Below, in pieces: positions 51,502-58,391 of a DNA stretch of 64,000 nucleotides. The first letter of the stretch is position 1; each line of letters starts with the position of its first letter. The notes under the pieces were generated by a model. It was given only the letters and a program-made list of their open reading frames with translations, was not told the origin of the DNA and ran no database searches. Position numbers and translations under genes: made by a program. The DNA comes from Hymenobacter metallicola (GTDB lineage Bacteria; Bacteroidota; Bacteroidia; Cytophagales; Hymenobacteraceae). The stretch lies in the NCBI RefSeq assembly GCF_004745645.1, contig NZ_SRMB01000001.1, forward strand, positions 2,232,001 to 2,296,000, written 5' to 3'.

Positions 51502-52404
51502 ATGCAAACCAAAGAACAATTAGAAACTTTCCGCAACCTGTGCAAGGCTAACAACCTGGGAAAGGTCGATGTATGGCAGCACAAACAGTCTGGAAATTGG
51601 ATTATCGGTCGGGCTGGCATTGAGAAAATCCAGGGCCTGAACAACATTCAGATCGGCATTGAGGTAGCCGCCGCCGGCGTAGACTTCGCTGTGGTGAAAG
51701 CCACCGCCGCGCGCACCATAGAGCGCAAGAAGCTCAAAGTAGAGTCGCTGGGCAGCGCCAATGCCAAGAATAGCCAAGTAAGCTACTACGCTGAAATGGC
51801 GGAGAAGCGCGCCAAATCTCGCTCCATCCTGATGCTGATGGGCTTCTATGAGCTGGGCGTGTATGGGGAAGAGGAAGCCGATGAATTCAAGCAGTCCAAG
51901 AATGTAGGTGCTCCTACGCTGGACGATGTAGAGGCCGCACCCGGTGCGCGCCCTACCCAGCCGGCTGCCACACCCGTGGCCACCGAGCCGGCTTCAACAA
52001 CTGCCGCAGCACCCGCTGCCCTGGCCGAAAGTGGTGAACCTGTCCTGGTCATTCGTGCCTCCGAGAAGGAGTTGAATGAGTTGAATCTACTCATTGCCAA
52101 CCCACTGCTCGATGCCGATGAGCGCACCCTGCTGCTGTCCAAGCCAGTAGATCAGCGGCCAGCGGAATGGGTAGCCCGCACCATTGCCGGGCTAAAGAAA
52201 ATCTATGCGGAGCGCCAGGACCCCAAGACGGCTTTGGAGGCCGCCCGCAAACAGCTGCGCACAGCTGCTGCCAAATACAGCAAGGAAATGGGCGAAGGAG
52301 AATACAACCGGCTCATGCAGCGGGCCCAGGCGCTGACGGCTAAGCCCGAAGAGCTGCGCGCCGAGGCCCGTCAGTGCCAGAATCAGTTCGCTGTAGCTGC
52401 CTAG
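51502..52404 (+). CDS. phage early protein, possibly involved in DNA recombination
   Basis: 300 residues from the ATG at 51,502. The first 140 residues are conserved-looking: ETFRNLCKANNLGKVDVWQH, GIEKIQGLNNIQIGIEV, and VSYYAEMAEKRAKSRSILML followed by GFYELGVYGEEEADEF. Phage proteins with a similar EMAEKRAxxR..L segment are often near single-strand annealing and exonuclease genes, so a link to recombination is possible but not shown. A Pro/Ala linker leads to a helical C-terminus (KELNELNLLIANPLLDADER). A terminator follows. Confidence 0.6.
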   Translation: MQTKEQLETFRNLCKANNLGKVDVWQHKQSGNWIIGRAGIEKIQGLNNIQIGIEVAAAGVDFAVVKATAARTIERKKLKVESLGSANAKNSQVSYYAEMAEKRAKSRSILMLMGFYELGVYGEEEADEFKQSKNVGAPTLDDVEAAPGARPTQPAATPVATEPASTTAAAPAALAESGEPVLVIRASEKELNELNLLIANPLLDADERTLLLSKPVDQRPAEWVARTIAGLKKIYAERQDPKTALEAARKQLRTAAAKYSKEMGEGEYNRLMQRAQALTAKPEELRAEARQCQNQFAVAA

Positions 52405-52411
52405 TCATCAT

Positions 52412-52440
52412 GCCCCGCTGCCACTGGTGGCGGGGCTTTC
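52412..52440 (+). terminator. rho-independent terminator in the early region
   Basis: GCCCCGC pairs with GCGGGGC with an inner CAC/GTG pairing, followed by TTTCTC. It lies 8 bp after the previous stop and divides the early genes into two transcription units. Confidence 0.7.
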
Positions 52441-52495
52441 TCGTGCCAATTCGAAGGTATTGCACTCACGCCAGAACATAGAAGATTCTATATAG

Positions 52496-52732
52496 ATGTC
52501 TACTTACCTCTCCATCTCTGCTCTTCGTGATAGTGCCAACCCAGAGCAGGTACTAGCCGACTACTACGCTACCTGCTCAGATGAGCAGGTAGCTAAGACG
52601 TACTCTGCTGTAGCTCGTGGCCTGGCTGTATTTGAAGAAACTCCTCGAGGAGAATTGGGTCCCGCCCTGCGTCGGCATCTGAATGTCCTAGCTGCTGAGC
52701 AGCAGCGCAGAAAGGAGGTAGCACGTGCCTAG
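52496..52732 (+). CDS. small phage protein, 78 residues
   Basis: Helical: LSISALRDSANPEQVLADYY, SDEQVAKTYSAVARGLAVFE, LGPALRRHLNVLAAEQQRRK. No family recognised. The 3' end contains a strong Shine-Dalgarno (AAAGGAGGT) for the exonuclease gene, which it overlaps by 8 bp. Together the pair look translationally linked. Confidence 0.6.
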   Translation: MSTYLSISALRDSANPEQVLADYYATCSDEQVAKTYSAVARGLAVFEETPRGELGPALRRHLNVLAAEQQRRKEVARA

Positions 52733-53708
52733 CTACTTCAAACTCCGCACAGGCCTGAGCCGTGGTACCGATAACCCCACGGCTAACAAGAAGGTGTGCA
52801 CCTATAAGGAGGAGTACTTCTGCCAGGATGCTACGGGTGTGTACTCAGTGAATGTGTACGAGGATGGCTTTGTCTACATGAGCCCCGTGCCCAGCAAGGA
52901 ACTGCGGGCTAAGTACCCCAACGCCGTTCTAGTGGTACCAGCTGAGGCAGAGCCCTGCACCGCGGCCGACTACGAGGCTGCGCACACGCTGTTCGTCGTA
53001 GCCGAGGCTAAGCGAAAGGCAGAGGAGGAAGCCTTGAAGTCGCTGCGCAAAGGCATGAGCCGCAATCAGCATGCGGCCGAGGAAGCCGATGTAGCCGAGC
53101 CCGTACCGGTGGGGAGTGCTCCAACGCCGCACTTCCTGGCCGACTTCACGGTGCTGGACCTGGAATTCCAGGGCACCGACCTGCTGGAGCTGGCAGCCAT
53201 CCGCTACCAAGACTGGCAACCAGTCAACCAGCTACAGAGCTTTGTGCGCTTCCGTGGCCCACTCAATCACCATGTCACAAAGCTGACAGGCATCACGTCG
53301 GCCGACGTGTGGAATGCTCCCGAGGAAAAGGCCGTGCTGCGCCAGTTCAAGGCGCTGGCCGATGACTCGCTGCTGGTGTGCCACAACCTGAGTGCCGACC
53401 GGCGCATCCTGGAAGCCGCCCGCACCCGTCAGGGCGCGCCGGTTCCTTTGCCTAATCAATGGTTTTGCACGCTGGCCCTTTCCCGCCAGCGACTGCCCAC
53501 TGCACCCAGCCATAAGCTAGGCGACCTGTGCACCAGCTTCGGTATTTCTGCCCACGGTGCCCACCGGGCCCTGCGTGATGTCGAGATGTGCGCTGGCCTG
53601 CTCCAGCGCTTTCACCAGCTCGAACCCATTAATGGGCCCCTGGTGGTCAAGGCCAAAGGCAAGAAGGCCACGGTCGGCACTCCCTCGCTTTTTACCGTTG
53701 CTGCCTAA
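52725..53708 (+). CDS. DEDDh 3'-5' exonuclease of the prophage
   Basis: 327 residues with a GTG start, chosen because AAAGGAGGT lies 5 bp upstream at 52,711-52,719. The first 135 residues are an unknown domain (KVCTYKEEYFCQDATGVYSV). The DnaQ-like domain follows: Exo I FTVLDLEFQGTDLLELAAIR (Asp145, Glu147), Exo II LLVCHNLSADRRIL (Asp225), Exo III HGAHRALRDVEM (His280, Asp285). All four acidic residues and the His are present, so it should be active on DNA or RNA 3' ends. It may help phage replication or recombination. Confidence 0.88.
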   Translation: MPSYFKLRTGLSRGTDNPTANKKVCTYKEEYFCQDATGVYSVNVYEDGFVYMSPVPSKELRAKYPNAVLVVPAEAEPCTAADYEAAHTLFVVAEAKRKAEEEALKSLRKGMSRNQHAAEEADVAEPVPVGSAPTPHFLADFTVLDLEFQGTDLLELAAIRYQDWQPVNQLQSFVRFRGPLNHHVTKLTGITSADVWNAPEEKAVLRQFKALADDSLLVCHNLSADRRILEAARTRQGAPVPLPNQWFCTLALSRQRLPTAPSHKLGDLCTSFGISAHGAHRALRDVEMCAGLLQRFHQLEPINGPLVVKAKGKKATVGTPSLFTVAA

Positions 53709-53738
53709 GTAATTGCTGCCCACCTACAATCAACGACC

Positions 53739-54314
53739 ATGAACCATACGCATTCCTTACACCTGCTTTATTCTGAGTTTATAAAGCAGCATAGCTCATT
53801 TAGTGACTTTCAGTCGGATGTCAACATTGAGCACCTTTCTAATGGGCAGCCTATCGTCTGCAACCATTCCTTGTACCTGTTTGATGAAAAGAGCCTTATA
53901 GAGCTTGAGCAATGGATGGAGCGAATGAAGCAGGCTATTGCTGCTTATCGCCCATTGCTTGAGGCCGCGCCCGGTCTGGTTGCTCAATACACCGAAGACC
54001 GCCGAGCTATGGTGACTCGGCAGCTTGACAGCCAACTCAAAGCCCGCCAAAAGAAGACCACGCGTCCGGGCTGGGTATACCTGATGTACAACCAGCGAAA
54101 TGGGTACTACAAAATAGGATATTCTGCGGTACCTGAATTTCGTGAAAAGACACTGCAGTCGGAAGAGCCGGAGGTAGTGTTGCTCTGTGCCTGGGAGGGC
54201 TCTACCGCTGACGAGAGGGACTTGCATCAACGATTCGCAGACAAGCGCTTGCGAGGTGAGTGGTTTGCGCTGACCGCCTTAGATGTTGAGTCTGTACGCT
54301 CCCTATCAGCATGA
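53739..54314 (+). CDS. GIY-YIG / T5orf172-type nuclease domain protein
   Basis: 191 residues. The first 105 residues are helical and unknown. The C-terminal part matches GIY-YIG nucleases of the T5orf172/Mug113 type: GWVYLMYNQRNGYYKIGYSA (Val113-Tyr114 and Tyr124 to Tyr128), then VPEFREKTLQSEEPE (Arg135 region) and TADERDLHQRFADKRLRGEW (Glu). Such domains cut DNA in mobile elements or in repair. The gene overlaps the replication initiator start by four bases (ATGA). Confidence 0.8.
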   Translation: MNHTHSLHLLYSEFIKQHSSFSDFQSDVNIEHLSNGQPIVCNHSLYLFDEKSLIELEQWMERMKQAIAAYRPLLEAAPGLVAQYTEDRRAMVTRQLDSQLKARQKKTTRPGWVYLMYNQRNGYYKIGYSAVPEFREKTLQSEEPEVVLLCAWEGSTADERDLHQRFADKRLRGEWFALTALDVESVRSLSA

Positions 54315-55285
54315 GTTCCGCTGCTCAGCTCTTCGTGAGCCATTCCGTTACGCCCAGTACCTCCGCGAAAATGTCCCTGATTTCAAACCGCCCTCTTGTG
54401 ATACCACCAGCGGTGCTGGCTCTTGAAGCGCCTTCCTTAAATGCGAAGGCGCTACTAGCCGATATATTGGACTTGAACAAGGTGAGCGGGCACGTATTTG
54501 CGCGGGATGAGTACTTCGCTGAACGGTATAAAATTGGTAAACGAAGCGTTGGGGATGCCTTAAAATGGCTGGAGGATAATGGCTGGATTACGCGTGAGCT
54601 GGACAACTCGGCGCGTAATAAGCGTAACCTTCTGCCTACGGAAAAAGCAACATTGCTCTTAGGTAAGTCCTTGCGGATTTCGCAACCATTAGCCGAAGAG
54701 CATGCGAAATCCGCCATTACTTCATGCGAAATCCGCATGGAGTCCATGCGAAATCCGCAAGGACTCCATGCGAAATCCGCAGACATAAACACCAGTTTAA
54801 ACAAAAGGGGAAACCAAAGTAAAAACGAAGAAGAAGGCACGTCCTCGCCTTCGTCGGCCCAGGCTTTCGATAAAAAGGTTACCTCTCAACCTGCCAGCCA
54901 AAACCCGGTACCGGGAACAGAGGGGGGCGCGGCGCTGCCGGCGGCCGATGCGGTAGCCGACGCTACCGATGCCGACGGCGCGCTGGTGCTGACCAACCCG
55001 AAAATCTTCCGGGCCGCATGCCTCGAACTCAACCCCGCCTACGCTACCATCGACTTCGAACACTACCGCCTGGAAATCCTCTTCGAAGCCCGTGGGCAGA
55101 AGTTGCGCAAAACGGCCTACGAGTGGCGCAAATACCTCCGGCACTGGCTCAACAACTCCAAGAAGAGCCGTGACGGGCTAATCCTGGCCGCTGTGCCCGG
55201 CCAAACCAAAGGCGACCCGCGCGCCATCCAACCGCTGGCTGCTCGGTCCAGCGCTTCCCCCACCATGAAAAAATCCTGGAGCTAA
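54311..55285 (+). CDS. phage replication initiator (winged-helix) protein
   Basis: 324 residues. A winged-helix N-terminal domain (about 25-115) has SLNAKALLADILDLNKVSGH, FARDEYFAERYKIGKRSVG and DALKWLEDNGWITREL, a pattern like phage O/DnaD-type initiators. A variable, low-complexity middle (about 130-235) contains the iteron array. The C-terminal part (FRAACLELNPAYATIDFEHY, RKTAYEWRKYLRHWLNN) probably contacts the helicase. The next gene is DnaB, again as in lambdoid O-P or DnaC modules. The protein role is inferred from this layout. Confidence 0.75.
   Translation: MSSAAQLFVSHSVTPSTSAKMSLISNRPLVIPPAVLALEAPSLNAKALLADILDLNKVSGHVFARDEYFAERYKIGKRSVGDALKWLEDNGWITRELDNSARNKRNLLPTEKATLLLGKSLRISQPLAEEHAKSAITSCEIRMESMRNPQGLHAKSADINTSLNKRGNQSKNEEEGTSSPSSAQAFDKKVTSQPASQNPVPGTEGGAALPAADAVADATDADGALVLTNPKIFRAACLELNPAYATIDFEHYRLEILFEARGQKLRKTAYEWRKYLRHWLNNSKKSRDGLILAAVPGQTKGDPRAIQPLAARSSASPTMKKSWS
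54673..54837. other. probable phage replication origin: four iterons plus A-rich tract inside the initiator gene
   Basis: CATGCGAAATCCGC occurs four times at 54,701, 54,723, 54,745 and 54,767, exactly 22 bp apart, and an inverted copy of 12 bases (GCGGATTTCGCA) is at 54,673-54,684. Immediately after the last copy, 54,781-54,837 is A-rich on one strand and would melt easily. Because 22 is not a multiple of three, the repeats are read in all three frames, so selection is on DNA and not protein. The arrangement is the same as the lambda origin in gene O. Confidence 0.85.
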
Positions 55286-56754
55286 TGCACGCTGCTGCCC
55301 ATCTATCTCCGAATTCCATTAAAATCGAAATGTCCGTGCTGGGCATCATCCTGGCTGAGGCTCGCACCCTGCACACGGTGCTATCGATTCTGAGCACTGC
55401 CGACGTGTTTTACGTCGAAAAGCACCAACTCATTTACACCGCCATTCTGCACCTGCACCAGCAGAAGGAAGCCGTTGACCTGCTGACGGTGGTGCAGCAC
55501 CTGCGTGGCAAAGGCACCCTGAAAAAGGCCGGCGACACGCACTACATCGCGTCGCTGAGCCAGAACCTGGGCAACGTAGCCAACCTGGAATCCTACTGCC
55601 GTATCCTGCAGCAGCAGTACGCCCGCCGTGTGGTTATCAAGGCCGGGCATCTGCTCGAGCAGCACGGATACGACGAAGGCCAGGACCCGCTGGAGGTCGT
55701 AGCCCAGGCGCAAATGCAGCTCACTCGCTTGCAACAGGGCCTTGATACCCGAGGTGCTGTGTCGGCCGCTGCGCTGCTGCCCTCCGTACTCGACAGCATT
55801 CGCAAGGCCGTCGGCCAAAAGGGCATGACGGGCGTGCCCACGGGCCTGACCGAGCTGAACGACGCTACCGGCGGCTGGCAGCCCACGGACTTCGTGGTGA
55901 TTGGCGCCCGGCCCGGGATGGGCAAAACGGCGGCCCTGCTCTACCACGCCCGGGAAGCGGCCATTGTCAACAACATTCCCACGGCCATCTTCTCGATGGA
56001 GATGCCGGCGGCCCAGCTGGTGCTGCGCCTGCTGGCCACCGAGGTTGACGGTTATTCTAACAACGACCTGCGCCGAGGCAAGTTTGCTGGTGGTGTCGAA
56101 GAGGTGGATCACATTGCCAGCAAAGCCCAGCGCCTGGGTGGCGCTCACAACCTGTTCATCGACGATACACCGGCGCTGAACATTCACCAACTCAGCGCCA
56201 AGGCTGCGCGCCTGGTGGCCGAGCACGGGGTGGGCCTGATCCTGATTGACTACCTGCAGTTGATGTCCGGTACCAACAAGGGCCGGGGCGGCAACCGGGA
56301 AACCGATATTGCCGAAATCAGCCGCGGCTGTAAGGCCTTAGCCAAAGAGCTGAACGTGCCGGTCATTGCGTTGTCCCAACTTAGTCGCTCGGTCGAGCAG
56401 CGCGGCGGGGAGAAGCGGCCCCAGCTCAGCGACCTGCGCGAGTCGGGCACTATCGAGCAGGATGCGGACATGGTGATTTTCCTCTGGCGTGGTGAGTACT
56501 ACAACATCGAGGAGTACGCTGACGGCACACCCACCAAGGATACCATCCTCTACGACATTGCCAAGCACCGGGGTGGGGCCCTGGGGGAGATGGTGTTCGG
56601 CTGCCGCATTCAGCGGGGGCTCTTCTCCGACCTGAACGGCAGCCCGGCTCCGGCCGGGGAGCGGCCCTTCTACGACAAGGAGTCCAAGCAGACGGTGCAG
56701 CTAGGCAAGCTGCCAGCCAGCCGCTTCGAGGAGGAAGTTGATCTGCCTTTCTGA
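55285..56754 (+). CDS. replicative DNA helicase DnaB (prophage copy)
   Basis: 489 residues. The N-terminal DnaB domain (about 8-110) has EMSVLGIILAEARTLHTVLS. The RecA-like domain has the Walker A GARPGMGKTAALLYH (residues 207-221), Walker B GVGLILIDYLQLM, and PVIALSQLSRSVEQR and RPQLSDLRESGTIEQDADMV. It unwinds DNA at the fork as a hexamer. The start shares one base with the initiator stop (TAATG). As no separate loader gene is seen, the initiator may load it. Confidence 0.95.
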   Translation: MHAAAHLSPNSIKIEMSVLGIILAEARTLHTVLSILSTADVFYVEKHQLIYTAILHLHQQKEAVDLLTVVQHLRGKGTLKKAGDTHYIASLSQNLGNVANLESYCRILQQQYARRVVIKAGHLLEQHGYDEGQDPLEVVAQAQMQLTRLQQGLDTRGAVSAAALLPSVLDSIRKAVGQKGMTGVPTGLTELNDATGGWQPTDFVVIGARPGMGKTAALLYHAREAAIVNNIPTAIFSMEMPAAQLVLRLLATEVDGYSNNDLRRGKFAGGVEEVDHIASKAQRLGGAHNLFIDDTPALNIHQLSAKAARLVAEHGVGLILIDYLQLMSGTNKGRGGNRETDIAEISRGCKALAKELNVPVIALSQLSRSVEQRGGEKRPQLSDLRESGTIEQDADMVIFLWRGEYYNIEEYADGTPTKDTILYDIAKHRGGALGEMVFGCRIQRGLFSDLNGSPAPAGERPFYDKESKQTVQLGKLPASRFEEEVDLPF

Positions 56755-56918
56755 TGGAAGCCTACTCCCCCGAAATGGCCCAGTGGGTAGCCAAGGTGCT
56801 ACGTAAGGCCTCCCCCAAAGAATTCGACAACTGGCGCAAATACTACGAGCAGCGCGGCGGCCCCGGCCTGGAGCTGGTCAAAGCCGAACTCCAAGCACGT
56901 CAACAAGTCAACGTATGA
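56754..56918 (+). CDS. small phage protein, 54 residues
   Basis: Start ATG shares one base with the dnaB stop (TGATG), and its own stop overlaps the next start by ATGA. Sequence begins MEAYSPEMAQWVAKVLRKAS and goes on with KEFDNWRKYYEQRGGPGLEL. Codon use and tight spacing support coding. Function unknown. Confidence 0.65.
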   Translation: MEAYSPEMAQWVAKVLRKASPKEFDNWRKYYEQRGGPGLELVKAELQARQQVNV

Positions 56919-57091
56919 GTGCCATCACCAAAATCAAAGCGCGTCTGCGCACCGAGCACACGGAGGGGCTGCCGCGTTTGCTGCGACTCTATGCCGCCGA
57001 TTCTGAGGCCCTGCGCCTGATTACCGCCGAAATCAATCACCGCCAGCAGCTGGCGAACATTAAAGCCAAAGTTCAACGATACCGACCATGA
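56915..57091 (+). CDS. small phage protein, 58 residues
   Basis: Second gene in the ATGA-linked chain after dnaB. Basic and helical: MSAITKIKARLRTEHTEGLP and LRLITAEINHRQQLANIKAK. It overlaps genes on both sides by four bases. Function unknown. Confidence 0.62.
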   Translation: MSAITKIKARLRTEHTEGLPRLLRLYAADSEALRLITAEINHRQQLANIKAKVQRYRP

Positions 57092-57261
57092 AGCACCAAG
57101 TAGAAACTGAAGCCCAGCTTGTCCTGATGAAATTTGAGCTGGAAGAAAAGGCAAGAGCCGTACTCGTCGTGAACCCGCCGCGCTGGGCCTATTTCTCCTT
57201 CACAAAAATGAGAGTTGCTCCAAAGCCACCTGATCCACTAAACGTGCTTTTGAGCACATAG
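57088..57261 (+). CDS. small ORF, possibly truncated by the opposite-strand cargo gene
   Basis: 57 codons linked by ATGA to the previous gene. The first 30 residues (MKHQVETEAQLVLMKFELEE, then KARAVLVVNPPRWA) look coding, but the last 25 are read through the 3' end of the opposite-strand exported-protein gene (57,189-57,512). The original end was probably replaced when that gene entered. Confidence 0.45.
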   Translation: MKHQVETEAQLVLMKFELEEKARAVLVVNPPRWAYFSFTKMRVAPKPPDPLNVLLST

Positions 57262-57512
57262 CCCTCCTGGTAGAGGCCGGTAGTTACGTGTTGGATTGTT
57301 AGAGCCGCCTCTTGCATACTGCTCGAGTTTGTCCCGCCATTCAACTTCATTTCTTCTGTCTTATCGCCGGGGCGCGCAATGATCAGTTTGCCTGTGCCCG
57401 ATACCGTGTCAACTATTCGCACGACTACTACATCCGTCCCAGCGGTTTGTGCCATCACGGGTGAAGCTCTTAGTGCCAACAGGAACACCCCTAAGAATAC
57501 AAGTTTTTTCAT
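57189..57512 (-). CDS. small exported protein, cargo gene 1 of a related pair
   Basis: 107 residues from the ATG at 57,512. Signal peptide MKKLVFLGVFLLALRASPVM ends before AQ. The mature part is beta-rich (VVVVRIVDTVSGTGKLIIAR, LYQEGYVLKSTFSGSGGFGA) and ends TLIFVKEK. It resembles the protein at 57,754-58,089 in layout (VVR, GYVL/GYIL, FVK), so the two are probably paralogs. Antisense to the phage early genes: a lysogen-expressed cargo gene is likely. Function unknown. Confidence 0.72.
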   Translation of the reverse strand: MKKLVFLGVFLLALRASPVMAQTAGTDVVVVRIVDTVSGTGKLIIARPGDKTEEMKLNGGTNSSSMQEAALTIQHVTTGLYQEGYVLKSTFSGSGGFGATLIFVKEK

Positions 57513-57544
57513 GCTACCAATATACATCAGAAAGGAAGCAGGTA

Positions 57545-57748
57545 ATGGCTAAAGGCTTCACCCCTGAAGGCCTGGCCGGGCGCATCATCACGCCCGGCCC
57601 CAAGCCTCCTACCGACCGGCCCCGCTACATGGCCGCCGAATCCAAGACGGAGCCCGGCTTATGGCACTGCAAAATCAACAGCATGAGTCCTGAACGCTGG
57701 CGGGCGCTAGAGCTACTGCTAAAGCAACATGGCTTCCATCCCTATTAA
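57545..57748 (+). CDS. small phage protein, 67 residues
   Basis: Starts at 57,545 after AGGAAGCAGGTA. Basic, Pro/Gly-rich first half (FTPEGLAGRIITPGPKPPTD), then ESKTEPGLWHCKINSMSPER and a helix RALELLLKQHGFHPY. It lies between the two opposite-strand exported-protein genes, 5 bp from the end of the second. Function unknown. Confidence 0.6.
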   Translation: MAKGFTPEGLAGRIITPGPKPPTDRPRYMAAESKTEPGLWHCKINSMSPERWRALELLLKQHGFHPY

Positions 57749-57753
57749 GCCGC

Positions 57754-58089
57754 CTACGGCTTCGAGGGTTTGACGAAGACGAGGGTTGTGCTATTGCTGA
57801 TTTGTGATGGCACACCCACGATGCTTGCCTGAAGAATGTACCCCTGCTGATACAACTTGTTCAGGAAATCAAAATACCCCTTTGCCGCAACCTGGTTGTC
57901 CTTACGGGTATAGCCGGATCTGAACTCTAATTCCTCCTGCTTACCCGTTCCTCGTTCGATCACAAGCCGAACCAAATCTGTGTCTTCGGTCACGCGCACT
58001 ACGATCATAGGAGGCTCACTCGTTTGCGCCCACACTGGTGCACTGCCCAGCACCAGCAGGCAGCTCAGAAGAAAGAATAGCTTTTTCAT
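57754..58089 (-). CDS. small exported protein, cargo gene 2 of a related pair
   Basis: 111 residues from the ATG at 58,089. Signal peptide MKKLFFLLSCLLVLGSAPVW ends before AQ. Mature segments MIVVRVTEDTDLVRLVIERG, FLNKLYQQGYILQASIVGVP and TTLVFVKPSKP parallel the first member. The pair with exported products, on the strand opposite to the phage genes, suggests a surface or periplasmic trait given to the lysogen. No family is recognised. Confidence 0.72.
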   Translation of the reverse strand: MKKLFFLLSCLLVLGSAPVWAQTSEPPMIVVRVTEDTDLVRLVIERGTGKQEELEFRSGYTRKDNQVAAKGYFDFLNKLYQQGYILQASIVGVPSQISNSTTLVFVKPSKP

Positions 58090-58167
58090 AGCGCCCAAGA
58101 TATCTCAGAAACTCCGAGAAACTCCCCCCTTCCAGAAAGCATTATCGACCCACATTCCTCTTTCCCA

Positions 58168-58350
58168 ATGTCCCCTACCCGTACTGTGCAATCCCGGCGG
58201 GCCTACCGTACTGCCGACTACAATTACCTGCTGATCAACTATGGCCAAAAGAAGGCGGCGGCCTGTGCCTCTGACCTGGGCCGCACGGTTGGCAGCCTCA
58301 AATACTTCATCAACGCCCACCCAGAGCTGAAGAAGCGGGGGCGGGCATGA
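58168..58350 (+). CDS. small phage HTH-like protein, 60 residues
   Basis: Very basic start (TRTVQSRRAYRTADYNYLLI), then NYGQKKAAACASDLGRTVGS and LKYFINAHPELKKRGRA. The segment GQKKAAACASDLGRTVGSLK looks like a helix-turn-helix of the type found in small phage regulators (helix, turn, recognition helix). It is followed by a terminator. DNA-binding is inferred. Confidence 0.6.
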   Translation: MSPTRTVQSRRAYRTADYNYLLINYGQKKAAACASDLGRTVGSLKYFINAHPELKKRGRA

Positions 58351-58352
58351 AA

Positions 58353-58377
58353 AAGCCCCGCTAGTATGGCGGGGCTT
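58353..58377. terminator. terminator between early genes and RelA/SpoT-domain gene
   Basis: AAGCCCCGC and GCGGGGCTT form a 9-bp stem with a 7-base loop, with A and T runs on the outside. It can end both the + strand early transcript and the leftward RelA/SpoT-domain gene. Confidence 0.72.
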
Positions 58378-58391
58378 CTTCATTCGACTAA

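Noticed and set aside
54701-54780. Four identical 14-bp repeats considered as a small CRISPR array
   Set aside because: Spacers are only 8 bp and partly alike, and the array is inside an initiator gene beside dnaB; iterons explain it better.
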